Below, piece by piece: positions 7,507 to 15,950 of a stretch of DNA of 64,000 nt. The stretch is from JBGVSA01 sp041807905 (GTDB lineage: Bacteria; Pseudomonadota; Gammaproteobacteria; Burkholderiales; Rhodocyclaceae), in assembly GCF_041807905.1 (NCBI RefSeq), contig NZ_JBGVSA010000019.1, positions 1 through 64,000 of the forward strand, written 5' to 3'. Each line of letters opens with the position of its first letter. Position 1 is the first letter of the stretch. The notes beneath the pieces are model-generated. The model ran no database searches. It was given only the letters and a program-made list of their open reading frames with translations, and had not been told where the DNA came from. Both the position numbers and the translations under genes were made by a program.

Positions 7507-8447
7507 TAGGCGCCGCGATAGAACTGGAGGATGTCGCGGTCCGGGATGGCGGTCTCGCGCTTCTGCCCGAAGAAGTAATGCGCGGACGCCGAGTCGTAGG
7601 CGCCGTTGCTCCGTGTGAAGATGTGGTCGAGCAGTCTCAGCGGATAGCTCAACACGAGTCCGGCCAGATGCAGCACCGCCCCCAGCGCACGATGCTCGGT
7701 ACTATTGGCGAGCGTGGTGCGCAGCACGAATGCGATCGACATGCCGGGGCCGCTGCTGATGCCGGCTTCGATCTGATCGAAGAAGCGAAACAGGCGCCGG
7801 TGGCCGAGGAAAGTGAAGCGCGTGAAGTCGTATTCGCGCATGTGCACGGGCTGGAGGAAGGGCGTCTCGGCATATGCCCGGCCGTCGGACTTGAGCACGC
7901 GCCACATTTCCGCCACGCAGCGCGCCGGGTCGGCCACGTGTTCGAGCACGGCACAGGCCACGACGAGGTCGAACGAGCCGTCGGCAAAGGGCAGGTCGTG
8001 CGCGTCGGCAATGCACCGCACGTTCTTGCCGAAGGCGACGTCGGTATAGGTGATGTTGCCGGCATAGCTGGTTTCACCCGCGCCGATGATGAGGATCTGC
8101 GCATCGGGGTCCGCCGCCTGCACTGCGGCCACGGCATCGCTCGCGCTGAACGGCGCAGCGGGACCTGCGCCGGATTCGGACAAGGTGTAGACAATCCGGT
8201 GATACAGCCGCTTGAGGCCACGGCTGCCGTCGCCCGCCGTGCCATAGGCACTGGCGCCACCGTAGGCGTTGCCGCCGGTGTAATCGGCGATGCGAAAGAC
8301 GCTGTTGGCCTCGTTGAGCAGCACCGGCTTGCCGCCGACGACTGGATAGCGCTGGGCGCATTGCACGCATACCAGCCAGTCGCCGTGGGCTTCAAGCACG
8401 CCATGGTCGATGGGGCACACAAAAGGAACAGCGCGTGAATCGTGCAT
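7506..8447 (-). CDS. SAM-dependent methyltransferase with N-terminal Trm112-like segment
   Basis: The product (313 residues from the ATG at 8447) opens with a Trm112-like zinc-ribbon segment (about 8-45: CPID, CVQC, then RYPVVGGKPVLL). Its first pair has lost a cysteine (CPID in place of CPxC). A class I methyltransferase fold follows, with glycine-rich SAM motif ILIIGAGE, the DAHDLPFADGSFDLVV segment and AVLEHVADP. The substrate is unknown; related proteins occur in surface-polysaccharide and small-molecule modification. An in-frame TTG at 8504 would add 19 residues; neither start has a good ribosome-binding site. It lies downstream of the autotransporter on the same strand, 211 bp away from this start. 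Confidence 0.75.
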   Translation of the reverse strand: MHDSRAVPFVCPIDHGVLEAHGDWLVCVQCAQRYPVVGGKPVLLNEANSVFRIADYTGGNAYGGASAYGTAGDGSRGLKRLYHRIVYTLSESGAGPAAPFSASDAVAAVQAADPDAQILIIGAGETSYAGNITYTDVAFGKNVRCIADAHDLPFADGSFDLVVACAVLEHVADPARCVAEMWRVLKSDGRAYAETPFLQPVHMREYDFTRFTFLGHRRLFRFFDQIEAGISSGPGMSIAFVLRTTLANSTEHRALGAVLHLAGLVLSYPLRLLDHIFTRSNGAYDSASAHYFFGQKRETAIPDRDILQFYRGA

Positions 8448-8658
8448 GTTGGCGACCACATGGAGTGGGGCACCAAGCGTAGCGAGGCCGGTTTGGCGCT
8501 TCAATAGACCATGTGAGCAGCGGTGTGCGCTACGTCGCAGCGGTGCGCAGGATTCCCCGCTGCCTGTGTGTCTGGGCGGCCGCGTCTGGTGCAGTGGCGC
8601 CTCCGCTCACGCGAAGGCGCCGTGCAAGTGATGGCGACGGATCGCTCAGGTGTTGCCG

Positions 8659-11600
8659 TTACCAGGAGTAGCGCAGCCCCGCGTTGATGCTCGCATTGGT
8701 GTAGCCATTGCCTGCCTGCACTCCGCCCCAGCCCCACAGCGAAAGGTTGGGACGGACATTGGCTTCCACCCCGAGCTTGAGTTCAGCCAGATCGCTCGGC
8801 AGCTTGTCCCGCACGCCGATCCCGTCCAGGCTCACGCTGTGCGAGTCCGGAGAGTGCAGCCAGTTCACTTCGGCGAACGGCCGCGTGCGGCTGGCGTCGT
8901 TTCCGGCCCCCTTCTGGATGTCTGCATACAGGCGCGCACCCAGGCGCGTGGTCACCGCGCTGGCGTTCAGGTCCGAGACGACGGTGCCGCCCTGCTCGAC
9001 GTGATCGTCCGCATCGTACTTCGAGGCGGTCACCTGTACCTGCGGCTGCAGGATCACCTGCGTGCTGCCGTTTTCGTTCGCGTTCCGGTGCAGTTCGAAG
9101 CCGTAGCCCGTTTCCAGCGAAGCCGTATACGTGTTCGAGCGATACTTTTCTTCCGGCAGGCCGCTGCCCGTCACCTTGTTGTCGAATGCGCCGCCCATGA
9201 GCCAGGCATCCACGTAGGGGCCGGTAAGCGTGTCCTTGCGGCCATACCAGGTTGCGTAGGCGCCCAGGCTCGCACCGTCGACCTTCTGGTTCGACCGATC
9301 GGAACCCTGCGCGGTGGTGGTTCCCGAGCTATGAACGAACATGCCCATGGCCCCCACGCGCAGGCTGCCTTCCTCGCCCACGTTCCAGCGTGCCACGTCG
9401 CTGCCCAGGTGCAGCAGGTAGGTGTCATCGTTGGCAGTGAAGTCGCCGGCGTTACGATGACTGAAGGCGCCTTGCACCCTTGCCCAGCTATTCGCGTCGG
9501 GATTGTTCGAGGCGTCGCCGATCATTCCCGGTGCCTGCGATTGCCGATCGTGCAGCGTATGCAGTTGCGACTGCATCGCTACCAACTGGTTGTCCAGATA
9601 GGAGCCAGCCTCCGGGCGATACCCGTCGGACACGAGATACCAGTCGTTGGCATTGCCGCCGTTGCCGCCCTGACGCAGGGTGTAGTTGAAGGGGCCGGAG
9701 GCGATGACGCCCGTCGAACCCGCGCGATAGCCGTCTGAGTCCGGCGAAAGCGAGAAGGCATCGGCAGTGCTGGTGCCGCCCACCTTGACCAGATTGATGC
9801 CCACTTCGGTGCGGGCGCCGTCTCCGCCGCCCCGGTGCAATACCTGCAGCGCGGTCGAACCCGAGGCGTTGCCGCCAATGACGAGCTGATCATGGAGCGA
9901 ACTGTCGTCGCTCCATTGCGTGCCCAGTGCCACGCTACCGTTGTTGCCGACGTAGTCGCCGGTCACCGTCAGCACCGCGCCTGGCATGGCGGCCGTGTTG
10001 GCGCTTGCGATGTTCACCTTGCCTGCGTTGGCAAGGCCGGCGATGGTCTGGTCGAGGCCGTTGGCGTCCAGCGTGGCGCCTGCTGCCACCGTCACCGCCG
10101 AGTTCGCCCCCAGGGCGTTGGCCGCGCCTGCCTGCAGCGTGCCGCCCGAGACGTTCGTGTCGCCGGTGTAGCGATTGGCCGTACCCGTCAGCAGCAATGT
10201 GCCGTCGCCGGTCTTGGTCAGCGATCCGCTGCCATCGATCGCGCCGCTCATTGCCAGCGTGGTGCCGGCATTGATGTCGAGCGTGCCGCCGCCCGCATTC
10301 AGCGTAGCGTCCCTGGCCGTGGCGAAGTCCGCCGTGGTGTTGAGTGTGCCGCCGTCGAAGCTGAGCGCGCCCGACGCCGCGCCGAGATTGTGGTCCGCCG
10401 AGACCTGCAGCGTGCCGCCATCGAGCGCTGTGCCGCCCGAATAGCTGTTGTTGCCGTTCAGCACGAGCGTGCCCTGATCCGCCTTGACCAGTTGTGCGTC
10501 ACCGGTCAGGTTGGCGTTGATGGTCGCCGTGTATCCGCCGCCCAGCGACGTACCGTCGCCCACGCGGATGATCGCCTGCCCCGGGGTGGAGGCCGCACCC
10601 ACCAGGGTGATGTCATCGCCCTGGACGAGGTAGCCATCGGAGGCGAACTGCATGCCCGAAGCGCTGACCGCCCCCAGGCTGTTGTCGACCGTCACCGTGC
10701 CCGGCGTGCCCATGAACACGGCGAAGCCTTCGTCAGCCCAATGGCCGATCTGCCCGCCGGTGCTGTCCGTCCAGTTGTCGTTGCCGGCGCCGCTCTGCCA
10801 CGTACCGTTGCCGCCATTGACGGCACCGTCGCCATGCGGTCCGGCGTCGCCGTCCCAGAACGTCAGCGGCTGGCTTTCGGAACCGACGACCAGATTGACC
10901 TGCCCGGCGACCGAGGTCTGGACGGTTTCGATGCTGTCTTCAGGCATCGTGCCGAGCGCGAGGCCGTTGTCGGTCAGGCTGCCGCCGTAGCTGATGACGC
11001 GATAGACGCCCGGGAGGAAAGTGCCGCCGGGCGTGACCGCCACGTTCAGCGTGCCCGCCAGCGTCAGGTCGCCGTTGACCACGGTGAGATCGTTGTAGGT
11101 ACCGCCGACAGTGTCGGCCTGGCCGAATCCGTAATTGAGGATCGAGCCGCTATTGAGCGCGAGATTCCCGTTGATGGTCAGCGTGCTCACATCTCCGGCC
11201 GCGGCCGGCGCGAGGATGCCGCCGTCTTCGATCGTCACGTTGCCGCCGATGGTCCCCTTGCCGCCGAGTGTGGCGTCAGATGCGACCACGACGGAACTGA
11301 CGCTGTTGCCCAGCGTGCCGTCAACGCGCAGGATGCCGCCGTTGACGTTGGTCTGGCCTTCGAACGTGTTGCTGTCGCCGGTAAGGATCGTCGTGCCGGC
11401 GAGTTGGTCCACGGTGCCGTTCGTTGCGGCCACGCTGCCGATCTGCGGTGCGAAGACGTAGTCGGCGCTGTCGTGGTTGAAGACCAGCGTACCTTGCGCG
11501 CCGAGGTTGACGATCGAGGTGTCGAGCGTGCCGGGTCGGGCTGCAGCCTCTCCCTGTGCGGCGCCGATATTGATGGTGCCCTGGCCGCCAGTGCCGACGC

Positions 11601-12945
11601 TGTTGATGCCAGCGGCATCCGTCGTCTTGAGCGTGCCGCCGTCGGTCACCGTGAGCACGGCATCGGCGCCGTTGTACAGCGCCATGTCGAGCGTTCCGGT
11701 CGTCCAGATGGACCCGTCGCCGGTGATCAGGGCCTCGCCATGCGCGGCGTTGGCCGCGCCGGTGATGGCGTTGATGCCCATGTAGCTGTCATAGGTGCTG
11801 GTGACGCTGGCTCCGTTGCTGACGGTAAGGGTGCCGATGCCGGTGTATCCAAGGACCAGTCCCGTGTGATTGATCCACGATGAGCCCTCTCCGTCGACGA
11901 CCACGTGCCCTTCCGCGCGAGGGGCGGTCGAACTGGCGGCAAGGTAGCCGAGATAGTCGTAGTCGACCAGGTCGGAGCCCGTTTCGAGCGTCGCGCCGTT
12001 GACAACCGAGACCGTACCGGTCCCCTGGATGCCAACCATGATGCCGGGGGTCGAAACGACTTTCGATCCCGGATCGGTAATCGTCAACGAACCGGTCGAG
12101 CCCGTGTAGTCGGCAAGACCAAGGCCCAGATTGGTACCCGAGTTCGAGGGGTTGGTCAGGTTGAGCAGGCCACCGTCCCGGACGACCATGTCGCCCGAGC
12201 CGGAGCCTCTTCCACCCAGGATCACGGAACTATTGGCGTTCCACGTCGACCCTGGGCCTTCGATCAGGACGGTGCTCTGCGGCGTGCCACTCAGATAGCC
12301 AACGACCACGCTGCTGGTGCTGGTCGTATTCAGCGTGCCGCCGTTGCTGATGTGCAGGTGGCCGTCTCCGCCCGCCGAGCCACTGTAGCCGCCCAGGCTG
12401 AAAGTGCCGCCGACGCTGGCCGTACCCCCGGCGATGTTCAGCGTGCCGCTGCCCAGGCGTCCGACCGAGAGCGAGCTCGTCACATTGAGGTTTGCGCCGG
12501 ACTGGACCGTCAGCAGGCCTTCCGTGCCCGTTGCGTAGCCAAGCCAGATCTGGCTGGCGGCCGCACTGCCCGAACCGATGGTTACGTTGCCGCTGGCCGC
12601 GGCGCCGGCCGGTGTCGTGTTGCCAATATAGGTAATGTCGCCCGCGACCGGCGTGCCGCTCGGGGAACGGACCCAGTTGCCTGCCGTGAACCAATCGCTG
12701 GTGGATGCGCTGCTCGACCATGTCGTCGTGACCGCCTGCGCGGGGGTCGTGCCCAGCAGGATCGCCATGAGCCCCGCTATCGACGTCGCGCAAAGCAGGC
12801 TTCGGCCACGGCGGCCGGAGGGAATGGATTCGGAGTTGCCACGTTGCGAGCCTTGCCCCGATTTGCCATGACCGACTGCTACTTCCGAGACAGCTTGCCA
12901 GACGCCCAGGCTCTGGTTGAAAACGGTTCTATACGAGCGGTTCAT
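8659..12945 (-). CDS. Large type V autotransporter (AT-1) with ESPR and PATR repeats
   Basis: This 1428-residue autotransporter starts with an extended signal peptide region (MNRSYRTVFNQSLGVWQAVS) and a hydrophobic core ending TTPAQA, giving predicted cleavage after residue 71. The passenger is beta-helical. Its N-terminal half has repeats of the type L.V.NGA...LG...G...V.G.GS.W (about 130-450). Later come passenger-associated repeats such as LTKTGDGTLLLTG with NVSGGTLQAG. A pertactin-like autochaperone stretch follows, then the C-terminal beta-barrel (about 1152-1428) ending in YSW, typical of outer-membrane proteins. Adhesion or biofilm is the usual role of such passengers; no protease or esterase triad was seen. 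It has its own upstream gap (12946-13722). Confidence 0.92.
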   Translation of the reverse strand: MNRSYRTVFNQSLGVWQAVSEVAVGHGKSGQGSQRGNSESIPSGRRGRSLLCATSIAGLMAILLGTTPAQAVTTTWSSSASTSDWFTAGNWVRSPSGTPVAGDITYIGNTTPAGAAASGNVTIGSGSAAASQIWLGYATGTEGLLTVQSGANLNVTSSLSVGRLGSGTLNIAGGTASVGGTFSLGGYSGSAGGDGHLHISNGGTLNTTSTSSVVVGYLSGTPQSTVLIEGPGSTWNANSSVILGGRGSGSGDMVVRDGGLLNLTNPSNSGTNLGLGLADYTGSTGSLTITDPGSKVVSTPGIMVGIQGTGTVSVVNGATLETGSDLVDYDYLGYLAASSTAPRAEGHVVVDGEGSSWINHTGLVLGYTGIGTLTVSNGASVTSTYDSYMGINAITGAANAAHGEALITGDGSIWTTGTLDMALYNGADAVLTVTDGGTLKTTDAAGINSVGTGGQGTINIGAAQGEAAARPGTLDTSIVNLGAQGTLVFNHDSADYVFAPQIGSVAATNGTVDQLAGTTILTGDSNTFEGQTNVNGGILRVDGTLGNSVSSVVVASDATLGGKGTIGGNVTIEDGGILAPAAAGDVSTLTINGNLALNSGSILNYGFGQADTVGGTYNDLTVVNGDLTLAGTLNVAVTPGGTFLPGVYRVISYGGSLTDNGLALGTMPEDSIETVQTSVAGQVNLVVGSESQPLTFWDGDAGPHGDGAVNGGNGTWQSGAGNDNWTDSTGGQIGHWADEGFAVFMGTPGTVTVDNSLGAVSASGMQFASDGYLVQGDDITLVGAASTPGQAIIRVGDGTSLGGGYTATINANLTGDAQLVKADQGTLVLNGNNSYSGGTALDGGTLQVSADHNLGAASGALSFDGGTLNTTADFATARDATLNAGGGTLDINAGTTLAMSGAIDGSGSLTKTGDGTLLLTGTANRYTGDTNVSGGTLQAGAANALGANSAVTVAAGATLDANGLDQTIAGLANAGKVNIASANTAAMPGAVLTVTGDYVGNNGSVALGTQWSDDSSLHDQLVIGGNASGSTALQVLHRGGGDGARTEVGINLVKVGGTSTADAFSLSPDSDGYRAGSTGVIASGPFNYTLRQGGNGGNANDWYLVSDGYRPEAGSYLDNQLVAMQSQLHTLHDRQSQAPGMIGDASNNPDANSWARVQGAFSHRNAGDFTANDDTYLLHLGSDVARWNVGEEGSLRVGAMGMFVHSSGTTTAQGSDRSNQKVDGASLGAYATWYGRKDTLTGPYVDAWLMGGAFDNKVTGSGLPEEKYRSNTYTASLETGYGFELHRNANENGSTQVILQPQVQVTASKYDADDHVEQGGTVVSDLNASAVTTRLGARLYADIQKGAGNDASRTRPFAEVNWLHSPDSHSVSLDGIGVRDKLPSDLAELKLGVEANVRPNLSLWGWGGVQAGNGYTNASINAGLRYSW

Positions 12946-13722
12946 CGTCTATGTCCTCTACCTTTCACGATCACGTACTGTGTGGAATCGAATCGGGCCG
13001 GCCCGGGGTCTGTGTTCATTGGGCCGCGAAACGACTGCGTTGCTGACCGGCGACATCGACGTGGCTCCAATGCGGAGCGGGTCATGTTGATGTGCTCGTA
13101 GTCCTGAATCGCGCGGAGTGTAGAGAGGGCGACAAATGTTGTATCTCGGACAGGTCTGAGCTTGTCAGACTGAACTTCTGGGGCTGTGCGTAACTGTTCC
13201 GCTGGCGAAAATATCGCGAATCGTAACTGCGCCGCTCGGAAGCAGGACCGCGCGAGCCGATTCACGGGGCGATATGCTTGTATGGCGGGGCGGAGCGCTC
13301 ATGGCATCGCACGTGGTGCGCCCCAAACGAGTACAGGGCGCATCAGGCCAAAGGCGCGGTCCGGTGCCTGCGATTTTTTCGATCCGTCACATTTGACGTG
13401 GCTGCCGAGGCCCGATCGCGCAATGTCCGCCGCAACAAGGCGAATCGTGCGTAGGGCTCTCGACATCGGATGGTCATCCTTAGGATGTGCGCCGGAGATC
13501 TTTCGACAGGCACATGTGGCAGCTATCGAGCGGTGGCGATCGGTCGGAGCGGCGACGAGGGTGCGCTCGCCAGCAACAAAATACCTGGCGCGACCGTCCC
13601 ACTGCATACGTGATGGCGCACTGTGCATTCCGCCACATTGCGGCGTGAGGCCTTTCTATATGCGCAGCCGCTATGAAGACCGTATGCTTGCGGACCCGTA
13701 CCCCAACGTAAAAATGCCGGAT
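12946..13722. other. Intergenic region between autotransporter and exonuclease III
   Basis: This 777-bp gap lies between the divergent autotransporter and xthA genes and should hold both promoters. Open frames crossing it are Arg/Ala-rich shadows without domains or ribosome-binding sites. The only structure I can point to is the dyad at 13154-13170. No tRNA, small-RNA or insertion-sequence signature was recognised. Confidence 0.6.
13154..13170. promoter_or_regulatory. Candidate operator upstream of the autotransporter gene
   Basis: A perfect dyad GTCTGA-N5-TCAGAC lies about 210 bp upstream of the autotransporter start. It may be a regulator site or the base of a small RNA hairpin. No matching regulator gene is adjacent. 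Confidence 0.25.
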
Positions 13723-14481
13723 ATGAAAATAGCCACCTGGAACGTCAACTCACTCAAGGTCCGCCTGCCCCACGTACTTGAATGGCTGGCGGCCAATCAG
13801 CCTGACGTGCTGTGCCTGCAGGAGCTCAAGTGCGAGGACAAGGCATTCCCCGTCGAAGCGTTGGTCGAGGCTGGCTATGAGTCCGCTTTCTTCGGGCAGA
13901 AGACGTACAACGGCGTGGCGATCCTGAGCCGTCGCCCGATGACTGACGTGACCTTCGGCATTCGCGGGTTCGATGACGAACAGCGGCGTGTGATCGCTGC
14001 AACGGTGGGCGACACGCGCGTGGTATGCGCGTATTTCCCCAACGGTCAGGCACCGGGCACGGACAAGTTCGCGTACAAGCTCAGTTGGTTGGCGGCGCTG
14101 ACAGGCTATTTGAAGGAAGAACTTGAAAGCCACCCGGCGCTGGTGCTGGCGGGCGACTACAACATTGCGCCGGACGAGCGCGATGCGCATCCGGACTGGA
14201 AGGATGAGATCCACGTCTCTCCGCCCGAACGCGAGGCTTTCCGTGCGCTCATCGGCCTGGGGCTGACCGATGCGTTCCGCCTGTTCGAGCAGCCGGAACG
14301 CTGCTATTCGTGGTGGGACTACCGGATGTTCGCTTTCCGCCGCAATTTCGGGCTGCGCATCGACCACCTGCTGGTCTCGCAGCCCCTGGTCCCGGCAGTC
14401 AAGTCGTGCCACGTCGACAAGACGCCCCGTGCGTTGGAGCGTCCGTCGGATCATGCACCCGTGGTGGTCGAACTGACCTGA
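13723..14481 (+). CDS. xthA: Exodeoxyribonuclease III (AP endonuclease)
   Basis: This 252-residue exonuclease/endonuclease/phosphatase-fold enzyme cleaves DNA at abasic sites and removes 3'-blocking groups in base-excision repair. All diagnostic residues are visible: N7 in ATWNVNS, E34 in LQELKCED, D145 and N147 in GDYNIAP, D214 in RIDHLL, and D243-H244 in SDHAP. Length matches the family (about 255-270). The frame is open well upstream; I chose the ATG at 13723 because MKIATWNVNS is the family N-terminus. An ATG at 13714 would add only three residues. It is convergent with the transporter gene at 14504. Confidence 0.95.
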   Translation: MKIATWNVNSLKVRLPHVLEWLAANQPDVLCLQELKCEDKAFPVEALVEAGYESAFFGQKTYNGVAILSRRPMTDVTFGIRGFDDEQRRVIAATVGDTRVVCAYFPNGQAPGTDKFAYKLSWLAALTGYLKEELESHPALVLAGDYNIAPDERDAHPDWKDEIHVSPPEREAFRALIGLGLTDAFRLFEQPERCYSWWDYRMFAFRRNFGLRIDHLLVSQPLVPAVKSCHVDKTPRALERPSDHAPVVVELT

Positions 14482-14503
14482 CGGCGCCGCTGCGCGTGAT
14501 GGG

Positions 14504-15406
14504 TCAGCTCGCGCGACGACCCATCACGACGGATGCCGCGACGGCCAGCGCGCAGATGATGGTGGCCGCGTCGATGCGTTCTCCGAGCCATGCCGCGCTG
14601 AACAGAATCGTCATGAACGGTTGCAGCAACTGCACCTGGCTGACACGGCACACGCCACCGATGGCCAGTGCTCGGTACCACGCGAAAAACCCAAGAAATG
14701 CGCTCACCAGGCTCACGTAGCCGAAGCCCAGCCACGCGCGCGACGGCGGCGGCAATCCGTGCTGCCAGGCGAACCAGATCGTCAGCGGCGCCAACAGCGG
14801 AAGCGCCAGCACCAAGGCCCAGCAGATCACCTGCCATCCGCCCATCTCGCGCGCCAGGCGTGCGCCTTCGGCGTAGGCGATGCCGGCCATCAGCACGGCG
14901 GCGAATATGGCGAGGTCGGCAAGACTCAGACTGCCGGCACCGGCCGACAGGGCGAACCCGGCGACGATTGCGCTGCCCGCAACACCCGCCAGCCAGAAGC
15001 GGCCCCCCGGACGTTCCCCGGCGCGCCATGCGCCGATGATGGCGGTGGCCAGAGGCAGCAAGCCGATGATGGCAGCGCCGTGCGATGCGCTGGCGTGCTG
15101 CATGGCCCACGCCGTGAGCAGCGGAAAGCCGAAGATGGCGCCGAGGATCACATAGCCCAGGCGTCTGCATTGCGCTGCCGAGGGGCGCCGTTGCCGCGTG
15201 ATCCATAGCAGCGGCGCGGCGAGCAGGGCCGCGACGAACGATCGGCCCACGCCCACGAAGGCCGGAGACAGGCTCTCCACCGCCACCCGCGTCGCGGGCA
15301 GCGTCAGGCTGAATGCTGCGACGGCCAGCAGGCCCAGCCCGAGGCCGGACAAGTTGCTCGTGGCGGGCACGCTGACTGCGCGCAGCTCAGTTGTCTGCGT
15401 CGGCAT
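14504..15406 (-). CDS. EamA/DMT-family transporter
   Basis: The 300-residue protein is a drug/metabolite-transporter membrane protein with about ten hydrophobic helices in two EamA repeats. The first repeat starts near GLGLGLLAVAAFSLTLPATR and the second near LADLAIFAAVLMAGIAYAEG. It carries the common closing motif QVQLLQPFMTILFSAAWLGE. Such carriers often export amino acids or metabolites; the substrate is unknown. I prefer the ATG at 15406, which overlaps the upstream gene by 20 bp; the ATG at 15448 would overlap by 62 bp. It forms a minus-strand pair with 15387-15803, divergent from a MocR regulator that probably controls it. Confidence 0.85.
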   Translation of the reverse strand: MPTQTTELRAVSVPATSNLSGLGLGLLAVAAFSLTLPATRVAVESLSPAFVGVGRSFVAALLAAPLLWITRQRRPSAAQCRRLGYVILGAIFGFPLLTAWAMQHASASHGAAIIGLLPLATAIIGAWRAGERPGGRFWLAGVAGSAIVAGFALSAGAGSLSLADLAIFAAVLMAGIAYAEGARLAREMGGWQVICWALVLALPLLAPLTIWFAWQHGLPPPSRAWLGFGYVSLVSAFLGFFAWYRALAIGGVCRVSQVQLLQPFMTILFSAAWLGERIDAATIICALAVAASVVMGRRAS

Positions 15407-15803
15407 GTTGGGCGCGGATGAGTTGATGCGTGCGAGTGTCGTATTCATATTGCTCGGCCGCCGCGCTCACCGTCAGCACGCGCCCGTCCGCCGACAGGCC
15501 GAGCCCGGTGACGGTGCCACGCCGGTCGTCGTGCAGGCGCGCCAACTCGCCGATGCCGTTGCGCAGCTTGATGACGCGAATGTCCCCCGTGGCAGCGTCG
15601 GCGATGTAACTGACTGATTGCGTGGCGTCGTCCACGCGCAGGGGCGAGCCGGCGTCTTCGACACGCAGCGTGCGGCCGATCCAGGTCACGGCGCCCAGCA
15701 GGATGGCGGTGATGACGATGGCCAGCACGCCGCGCCATGCGGACAGCGGGGCGAGGTGATCGAAGGCGTCGGCGGTGAGGATGAAGTCTCGGGGAGGTTC
15801 CAT
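15387..15803 (-). CDS. Small membrane-anchored hypothetical protein
   Basis: I do not recognise this 138-residue protein. It has a charged N-terminus, one hydrophobic helix (about residues 25-43, GVLAIVITAILLGAVTWIG), and a polar C-terminal domain with short beta-strand segments (VSYIADAATGDIRVIKLRNG and LGLSADGRVLTVSA). These look like one or two blades of a propeller-like fold. It is likely tethered to the inner membrane with the C-terminal part in the periplasm. Its 3' end overlaps the transporter gene, so the two are probably cotranscribed. Confidence 0.6.
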   Translation of the reverse strand: MEPPRDFILTADAFDHLAPLSAWRGVLAIVITAILLGAVTWIGRTLRVEDAGSPLRVDDATQSVSYIADAATGDIRVIKLRNGIGELARLHDDRRGTVTGLGLSADGRVLTVSAAAEQYEYDTRTHQLIRAQHADADN

Positions 15804-15950
15804 GATCAGGCTCCGGTTGTTCCGGCTTGACGATTTGCCGGTATGGAGCAGACACTACCGGACAATTCTGAGTATTAACCGATACACCTCGCCGATCGAT
15901 TCAATGCACTGTACCGGTCGGTTCGCCATGCCAGTGCAGGAGAACCATCC
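15804..15950. promoter_or_regulatory. Divergent control region with repeated TACCGG words
   Basis: The 147-bp gap between the divergent hypothetical/EamA pair and the MocR gene holds three copies of TACCGG: inverted (CCGGTA) at 15838-15843, and direct at 15856-15861 (TACCGGAC) and 15912-15917 (TACCGGTC). The direct copies start 56 bp apart. MocR-type regulators typically bind direct repeats between themselves and a divergent target, so this is a plausible operator. Promoter hexamers were not clear. Confidence 0.4.

Noticed and set aside
7470..8438. 322-codon plus-strand frame after the polygalacturonase terminator
   Set aside because: It is antisense to the methyltransferase, which has clear SAM-binding motifs, and it starts inside the terminator region.
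8610..8640. Inverted repeat around GGCGCCT / AGGCGCC after the autotransporter stop as a terminator
   Set aside because: It has no T-run, and such palindromes are common in this base composition.
9835..11883. A 682-codon plus-strand open frame, with another of 398 codons at 11905-13101
   Set aside because: Both lie antisense to the autotransporter. They are Arg/Gly/Ala/Val-rich with no domain, and come from GC-rich third positions of the real gene.
13299..13628. 109-codon minus-strand frame in the autotransporter-xthA gap
   Set aside because: It has no ribosome-binding site, no domain and Arg/Ala-rich composition; there is no support as a gene.
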